Shown piece after piece: positions 60,129 to 64,000 of a DNA stretch of 64,000 bases. Under the pieces are notes generated by a model. That model searched no databases, was not told where the DNA came from, and saw nothing but the letters and a program-made list of their open reading frames with translations. The position numbers were made by a program, and so were the translations under genes. This stretch comes from an uncultured Bacilli bacterium (GTDB lineage: Bacteria > Bacillota_I > Bacilli_A > RF39 > UBA660): assembly GCA_934167695.1 (NCBI GenBank), contig CAKPLP010000004.1, positions 1-64,000 of the forward strand, written 5' to 3'. How positions within the stretch are numbered: position 1 is the stretch's first letter; the number at the start of each line of letters is the position of its first letter.

Positions 60129-60452
60129 TTACTTTTTTCTCTTAATTTTATTATTTATAAATCTATTATTAGCCTTTATTAATTTCTTATTTAATTTTGG
60201 TATATTTTTTTCTTCTCTATATTTATTAGTTGGTTGAAACTCTTCTCTTTCAACCTTGAAATCTTCCATAGTTAATTGAATTTTTCTTAATTTTGTAGCA
60301 TAATCTTCAATATTATAAAACTTAAAAATATAATTATCAAAATGAATCTCATTATCAATTAAAACATAACTTATCCCATATTTAATCAAATATCTTACTA
60401 ATAAATCTATTATTTCTTCACTATTATTAACTAATATATTTCTAACTATCAT
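60129..60452 (-). CDS. Small hypothetical protein (107 aa)
   Basis: No family recognised. The N-terminal half is mixed (VRNILVNNSEEIIDLLVRYLI, SYVLIDNEIHFDNYIFKFY) and the C-terminal third is strongly basic, ending INNKIKRKK. The ATGGGGTAGT SD-like run precedes it. It ends 19 bases before the XRE gene and could be its cotranscribed partner. Confidence 0.6.
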   Translation of the reverse strand: MIVRNILVNNSEEIIDLLVRYLIKYGISYVLIDNEIHFDNYIFKFYNIEDYATKLRKIQLTMEDFKVEREEFQPTNKYREEKNIPKLNKKLIKANNRFINNKIKRKK

Positions 60453-60511
60453 AATACTACCCCATGTTTTTCATTATTATAACATATATTATATATTAAA
60501 AAAAGAAAAAA

Positions 60512-60695
60512 CTAGTTTTCCTTTCCTACCTTATCTATCCAATTATCTATTTCACTCTCATCTGTTTTTAATTTATCGCTATAACTTTCAAAAACCAGGA
60601 ACTCCCAAAATAATAGTATCATATAAATTAAAATCTATATCGAACTTCTTTATTTCTGGTAAATGATTACTAGCTTCACCAGTCTGTTTAATCAT
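60512..60695 (-). pseudogene. Flavodoxin-like remnant
   Basis: After a good AGGAGG SD and ATG (60695), frame one reads 35 residues including IPEIKKFDIDFNLYDTIILG, the flavodoxin pattern DLxxYDxIxLGxPxW, then stops at 60588. One base off, the next stretch reads ESYSDKLKTDESEIDNWIDK to a TAG at 60512, resembling the C-terminal helix of such flavodoxins. The FMN P-loop at the start and the WW and central third are missing, so an old internal deletion plus frameshift has broken the gene. It follows the MerR gene. Confidence 0.65.
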
Positions 60696-60707
60696 TAATA
60701 TCTCCTC

Positions 60708-61091
60708 CTATATATCTTCCATAAAATCTTTTCTTTTACCCTCTCCAATTTCATTATATAAACTTATTTTGTAATCTAATCTTTCGATTGTTTTCGTTAT
60801 ATCTTTTCTTTTTTCTTCTAATATTTCTCTTTGTTCTAACAATAAGTTTTTCCTTGCAGTAACAGTTTTAGTTCCTTCTTTAAATAAATTCATATATTCT
60901 ATCAATGCCTCTATTCTCATTCCAGCACTTCTCATACATTTTATAAACTCAATCCATTTGCAAGAATTTTCATCAAAATCTCTTATTCCAGACTTTTTTC
61001 TAGGCACTTCTGGAAGAAGTCCTATTCTCTCATAATATCTAAGAGTATCTTCAGAAATATCATACTTTTTACTTACCTCTTTTATTGTCAT
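60708..61091 (-). CDS. MerR-family transcriptional regulator
   Basis: 127 residues: winged helix with IKEVSKKYDISEDTLRYYERIGLLP and RDFDENSCKWIEFIKCMRSAGM, then a long coiled-coil helix with KNLLLEQREILEEKRKDITKTIERL. There is no Cys-rich metal site; it is the short-chain, effector-unknown type often found next to oxidoreductase genes. It lies between dxs and a flavodoxin remnant, and its expected operator is at the dxs promoter. Confidence 0.9.
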   Translation of the reverse strand: MTIKEVSKKYDISEDTLRYYERIGLLPEVPRKKSGIRDFDENSCKWIEFIKCMRSAGMRIEALIEYMNLFKEGTKTVTARKNLLLEQREILEEKRKDITKTIERLDYKISLYNEIGEGKRKDFMEDI

Positions 61092-61098
61092 AAAACAC

Positions 61099-62862
61099 CT
61101 ACTTAATTAACTCTTTAACATCCTCTACTATTTGTTCTTTAGTCAATCTATTTTCTTCTAATAATTCTTTAACATCATATTTATCATAAAAATCTTTCTT
61201 AATTCCATAATTTTTTACCTTCATATCACTTGTTCCATAAAAACTTGCTATTTTTTCTCCGAATCCACCATCTAGAATTCCATCTTCCAAAGTAATAACT
61301 AAACTATGATTTTTTTTCAAATTATTTAGTAATTCTTCATCAATACCAGTTATATATCGTGGATTAACTAAAGTTGCATTTATATCTAATTGTTCTTTCA
61401 AATACTCTACAACCTTCTCACCAAGTTGATAAAAATCTCCTAATGCTAAAACAGCAACTTTTTCTCCATCTTTTTCTACTTTATATTTATTTATATCACT
61501 ATAATCTTTTAAAACTTCTCTATTATCATTAATAACACCATTACATGGAACCTTAATAGCAACAGGATAATTAGTCTGATTTATACTCCAATCTAGCATA
61601 GCAAAATACTCATTCTTAGATGTTGGAGCCAAATAGACCATATTAGGAATATTAGAAATCATTGGAATATCATATAAACCTAAATGAGTTATATCATTCA
61701 TACCATAAACTGAAGCAGTATTAACAATTATCGTAGCAGCACTTTTATTTATACATAAATCTTGTGATAATTGATCATAAGTTCTTTGAATAAAACTAGC
61801 ATGTGTTGCAAATACAGGTTTTCCTCCGCCAGTTGCAATTCCAGATGCTAAAGCAATAGCATGCTCCTCCGCTATACCAACATCGATAAATTGATCTCCA
61901 GCCATTTCTCTTCTTTCCTTAGTAAAACCAATATTAGTAGGAACAGCAGCAACAATAGTTACAACATCTTTATCACTTTTCATTTTATCAAGTAAATATT
62001 TTCCAGTTAAATCACCATAATCTTCACCATCAAAACTATATTTAAATTTACCAGTTTCAATATCAAATGGCATTGTCCAATGCCAATTTTCTTTATTTTC
62101 AACAGCAAATTTATACCCTTTACCCTTTAAAGTATTTAAATGTACAACTATAGGATGATCTATATCCTTTACCTTACTAAATGCCTCTATTAATTTCTCT
62201 ATATCATTTCCTTCATCTACATAAATATAATCAAGTCCCATTACCTTAAATAAATTATTTTGACAACTACCATGACTGTCTCTTAAATCTTTCAAATTTT
62301 TATATAGTCCACCATGATTTTCAGCTATTGACATATCATTATCATTAACAACTATAATAAAATTACTATTCTGCTCACCAGCAAAATCAAGTCCCTCTAA
62401 TGCCTCTCCACCTGAAAGAGAGCCATCTCCAATAACTGCAATAACATTATAATTTTCATTCTTTAGATCTCTAGCTTTCATTAGACCAGATGCTAAACTT
62501 ATAGATGTTGAAGTATGACCAACTTTAAAGAAATCATGACAACTTTCATCAGGATCAGTATATCCTGTAACATCGTCATATTTCTCCTCATAAATAAAAG
62601 CATCCTTTCTACCTGTTAAAATCTTATGTGGATAACTTTGATGTGAAACATCATATACAATTTTATCTATAGGTGAATTAAATACATAATGAATAGCTAT
62701 TTCAGCCTCTACCATACCAAAATTAGGACCAAAATGTCCTCCATGTATACTTAATTTTTTTAGCAAAACTTCTCTAATATCATCTGCTAAATCTTTCATT
62801 TCACTAATTGACAATTTCTTTAAGTCACTAGGACCATCAATTTTATTTAAAACTTTAATCAT
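61099..62862 (-). CDS. dxs: 1-deoxy-D-xylulose-5-phosphate synthase
   Basis: Thiamine-dependent enzyme that starts the MEP isoprenoid pathway from pyruvate and glyceraldehyde 3-phosphate. Recognised by IHGGHFGPNFGMVEAEIAIHYVF, YDVSHQSYPHKILTGR, the ThDP motif GDGSLSGGEALEGLDFAG, and the C-terminal half DVGIAEEHAIALASG. At 587 residues it is shorter than the ~620 typical, and some loops differ (GHTSTSIS rather than GHSSTS), so a Dxs paralogue is possible. It is the first gene of dxs-merR. The start follows AGGAGG. Confidence 0.88.
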   Translation of the reverse strand: MIKVLNKIDGPSDLKKLSISEMKDLADDIREVLLKKLSIHGGHFGPNFGMVEAEIAIHYVFNSPIDKIVYDVSHQSYPHKILTGRKDAFIYEEKYDDVTGYTDPDESCHDFFKVGHTSTSISLASGLMKARDLKNENYNVIAVIGDGSLSGGEALEGLDFAGEQNSNFIIVVNDNDMSIAENHGGLYKNLKDLRDSHGSCQNNLFKVMGLDYIYVDEGNDIEKLIEAFSKVKDIDHPIVVHLNTLKGKGYKFAVENKENWHWTMPFDIETGKFKYSFDGEDYGDLTGKYLLDKMKSDKDVVTIVAAVPTNIGFTKERREMAGDQFIDVGIAEEHAIALASGIATGGGKPVFATHASFIQRTYDQLSQDLCINKSAATIIVNTASVYGMNDITHLGLYDIPMISNIPNMVYLAPTSKNEYFAMLDWSINQTNYPVAIKVPCNGVINDNREVLKDYSDINKYKVEKDGEKVAVLALGDFYQLGEKVVEYLKEQLDINATLVNPRYITGIDEELLNNLKKNHSLVITLEDGILDGGFGEKIASFYGTSDMKVKNYGIKKDFYDKYDVKELLEENRLTKEQIVEDVKELIK

Positions 62863-62891
62863 TTTATTCCTCCTAACCTTTCAACAAATAT

Positions 62892-62922
62892 ATATTAATA
62901 CTTAGAGTAAGCTTCAAGTCAA
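62892..62922 (-). promoter_or_regulatory. dxs promoter with 19-bp spacer typical of MerR control
   Basis: TTGACT (62917-62922) and TAATAT (62892-62897) are separated by 19 bases, two too many for normal promoters and diagnostic of MerR-activated ones. The spacer holds CTTGAAG and CTCTAAG as an imperfect inverted repeat (62901-62918). Confidence 0.65.
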
Positions 62923-62961
62923 GAACTTTTTAAATTTAAAATACTTATTAAAAACAATTCA

Positions 62962-62967
62962 TATAAT
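62962..62967 (+). promoter_or_regulatory. Probable -10 of a leaderless transcript
   Basis: TATAAT ends five bases before the ATG of the following gene, so transcription would start at or beside the ATG. No clear -35 and no SD. Confidence 0.45.
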
Positions 62968-62972
62968 TAAAT

Positions 62973-63359
62973 ATGAATAATACCCAAGAATTAAATGAAA
63001 AACTAAAAGAATTAAAAATAGAAGATTTTATTTGGTTAATCTATATTGGTATAATATTTTTAAGTTGGTACTCAAATACACTAGAAAGAAAATATTTCAT
63101 TCAAAATGATCTGAATAGTAAAGAAAAATATAGAAAAATAATAACAATTATATTTACAATTTTAATTGTTGTTTATCTATATTTTTTAAAAGACTCTATA
63201 GATGAAATAAAAAAAATAAAGCCCACCGATACTCAAAAAAAGAAAAATCTCGTATACTTATCTTTTATTGGTTCATTATTAATTGCTATTAGTGGCTTTA
63301 TCTTTCTATATATTTCGGTAGTAGATGAAAACCTAGATGTAGAATTAGCCTTCAACTAA
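62973..63359 (+). CDS. Small membrane protein (128 aa)
   Basis: No family recognised. A charged N-terminus (NEKLKELKIED) is followed by three membrane segments (about residues 18-33, 57-73, 93-114). There is no SD and the -10 is five bases ahead of the ATG, suggesting a leaderless message. It overlaps the convergent helicase by four bases. Confidence 0.6.
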   Translation: MNNTQELNEKLKELKIEDFIWLIYIGIIFLSWYSNTLERKYFIQNDLNSKEKYRKIITIIFTILIVVYLYFLKDSIDEIKKIKPTDTQKKKNLVYLSFIGSLLIAISGFIFLYISVVDENLDVELAFN

Positions 63360-64000
63360 TTATAAATATATAACTCGTGTTGACACCTGGTACATGCAAC
63401 ATATAATAAATTTTTCTCATTCTTTCGATAAGAATTTAATCTATTATTATAAACAAGTACACTATCAAACTCTAATCCCTTTGCAAGATATGCAGGAATA
63501 ACTATTAAATCCCTAGAAAAATTATCTACATTAATATCAACAAGTGAAATATCAAATTGATCTTTTATCATATTATAAATTTTCTCAGCCTCTACTAAAT
63601 CCTTTGTAATAATAGCACAGCTCTTATATTCATTAGTTAAATAACTAATATCATTTATAAGTAATTCTTTTAAATTAGTAATATTTTTTCGTATTACTAC
63701 AGGTTTATTTGTTTCTTTCCTAATCGCATTAACATGATTTAATCTAAGAATTTTATTAGTATAATTTATTATCTCTGGAGAAGATCTATATGTCTTTAAT
63801 AACTCCAAATATCTAGAACTACCTTTAAATATATCACTCAAATTTTCCAACGACTCATAGTAATAATATGGATTAATATTTTGATTAATATCCCCTAAAA
63901 TTGTAAAATCCGCTTTTCTAAATATTTTTGAAATAATAATATATTGCAATTTATTATAATCTTGAGCCTCATCAATTACTACATGTTTGATATAACTTTC
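63356..64000 (-). CDS. HelD/UvrD-like helicase, C-terminal part
   Basis: Only the last ~215 residues are in the window; the frame is open to the edge. It carries the Walker B VVIDEAQDYN, then FTILGDINQNI, TYRSSPEIINYTN, the motif V GLEFDSVLVYN, and LLYVACTRCQHELYIYN at the very end. This set, with the short C-terminus, fits HelD, a UvrD-related ATPase that recycles stalled RNA polymerase. Another small SF1 helicase cannot be excluded without the N-terminal part. Confidence 0.8.
   Translation of the reverse strand, partial: ESYIKHVVIDEAQDYNKLQYIIISKIFRKADFTILGDINQNINPYYYYESLENLSDIFKGSSRYLELLKTYRSSPEIINYTNKILRLNHVNAIRKETNKPVVIRKNITNLKELLINDISYLTNEYKSCAIITKDLVEAEKIYNMIKDQFDISLVDINVDNFSRDLIVIPAYLAKGLEFDSVLVYNNRLNSYRKNEKNLLYVACTRCQHELYIYN

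Noticed and set aside
60512..60695. Simple one-base sequencing frameshift in flavodoxin
   Set aside because: Restoring the frame would still give only ~60 residues without the FMN P-loop and core; an internal deletion is required.
1..64000. CRISPR arrays, insertion sequences, prophage or attachment sites
   Set aside because: No spaced direct repeats, transposase-like frames, phage structural genes or paired att-like repeats were found on reading; the tRNA genes are not flanked by integrases.

Overview
This window reads as a chromosome segment of an uncultured low-GC Gram-positive bacterium, most likely a member of the Bacilli close to the Erysipelotrichia/Mollicutes border (an RF39-like gut lineage is my best guess, from gene order and family resemblance only). 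Supporting signs are the strong AT bias, T-box control of aminoacyl-tRNA synthetase genes, the Firmicutes blocks infC-rpmI-rplT-rpsB-tsf and yqfC-yqfD-ybeY-dgkA-cdd-era-yqzL-recO, AddAB and RecD2, zinc-type L32, and the standard genetic code (TGG for Trp, TGA used as a stop). Wall-related genes (murI, uppP, a DUF368/PopT homologue, a lipid-flippase homologue, dgkA) argue for a walled cell. yqfC, yqfD and a SpoVB-like gene suggest present or ancestral sporulation.

Layout. 1-4169 (minus): 5' end of pheS, a HAD phosphatase and their Phe T-box leader, then frr and a large unknown protein. 4278-4862 (plus): cyclophilin lipoprotein. 4919-14950 (minus): ZIP-like membrane protein, uppP, popT-like DUF368 gene, CBS-type pyrophosphatase, and addA/addB. 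15028-16527: membrane-anchored unknown, rpmF and its DUF177 partner. 16660-18477 (plus): tmcAL and gmk. 18508-24206 (minus): unknown, pyk, mutM, polA; lexA diverges from polA behind a probable SOS box. 24980-30185 (minus): tcdA, an unknown, a free-standing structured RNA gene, then tsf-rpsB-rplT-rpmI-infC under an L20-type leader. 30187-38473 (minus): two unknown overlapping genes, glyQS with a very short T-box, murI, a DUF5662 protein, an O-antigen-ligase-like protein, tRNA-Glu and a minimal protein kinase. 39121-40883 (minus): gltX with tRNA-Gln just upstream. 40953-52999 (minus): surface protein, recO, yqzL, era, cdd, dgkA, ybeY, vanZ, yqfD, yqfC, a 56-residue membrane protein, recD2, mtaB and a ZipA-like-topology protein. 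53179-57350 (plus): SpoVB-like flippase, DUF4234, DUF2752, and a two-component system. 57384-62862 (minus): arylsulfotransferase, membrane-tethered XRE regulator, flavodoxin remnant, MerR regulator and dxs. 62973-64000: a small membrane protein (plus) and the 3' part of a HelD/UvrD-like helicase (minus).

Themes. Much of the window is housekeeping: translation, recombination and repair, and carrier-lipid recycling. No phage, IS element or CRISPR array was seen. The most interesting signals are small: an L32 precursor with a Prp-protease-like N-terminal peptide; S2 and L20 sharing the same C-terminal SAP/HeH-like tail; a glycine T-box whose Stem I is only a small hairpin with the Gly codon in its loop; an AUC start codon on infC; a ~190-nt orphan RNA with its own promoter and terminator; and a dxs promoter with the 19-bp spacer typical of MerR control.
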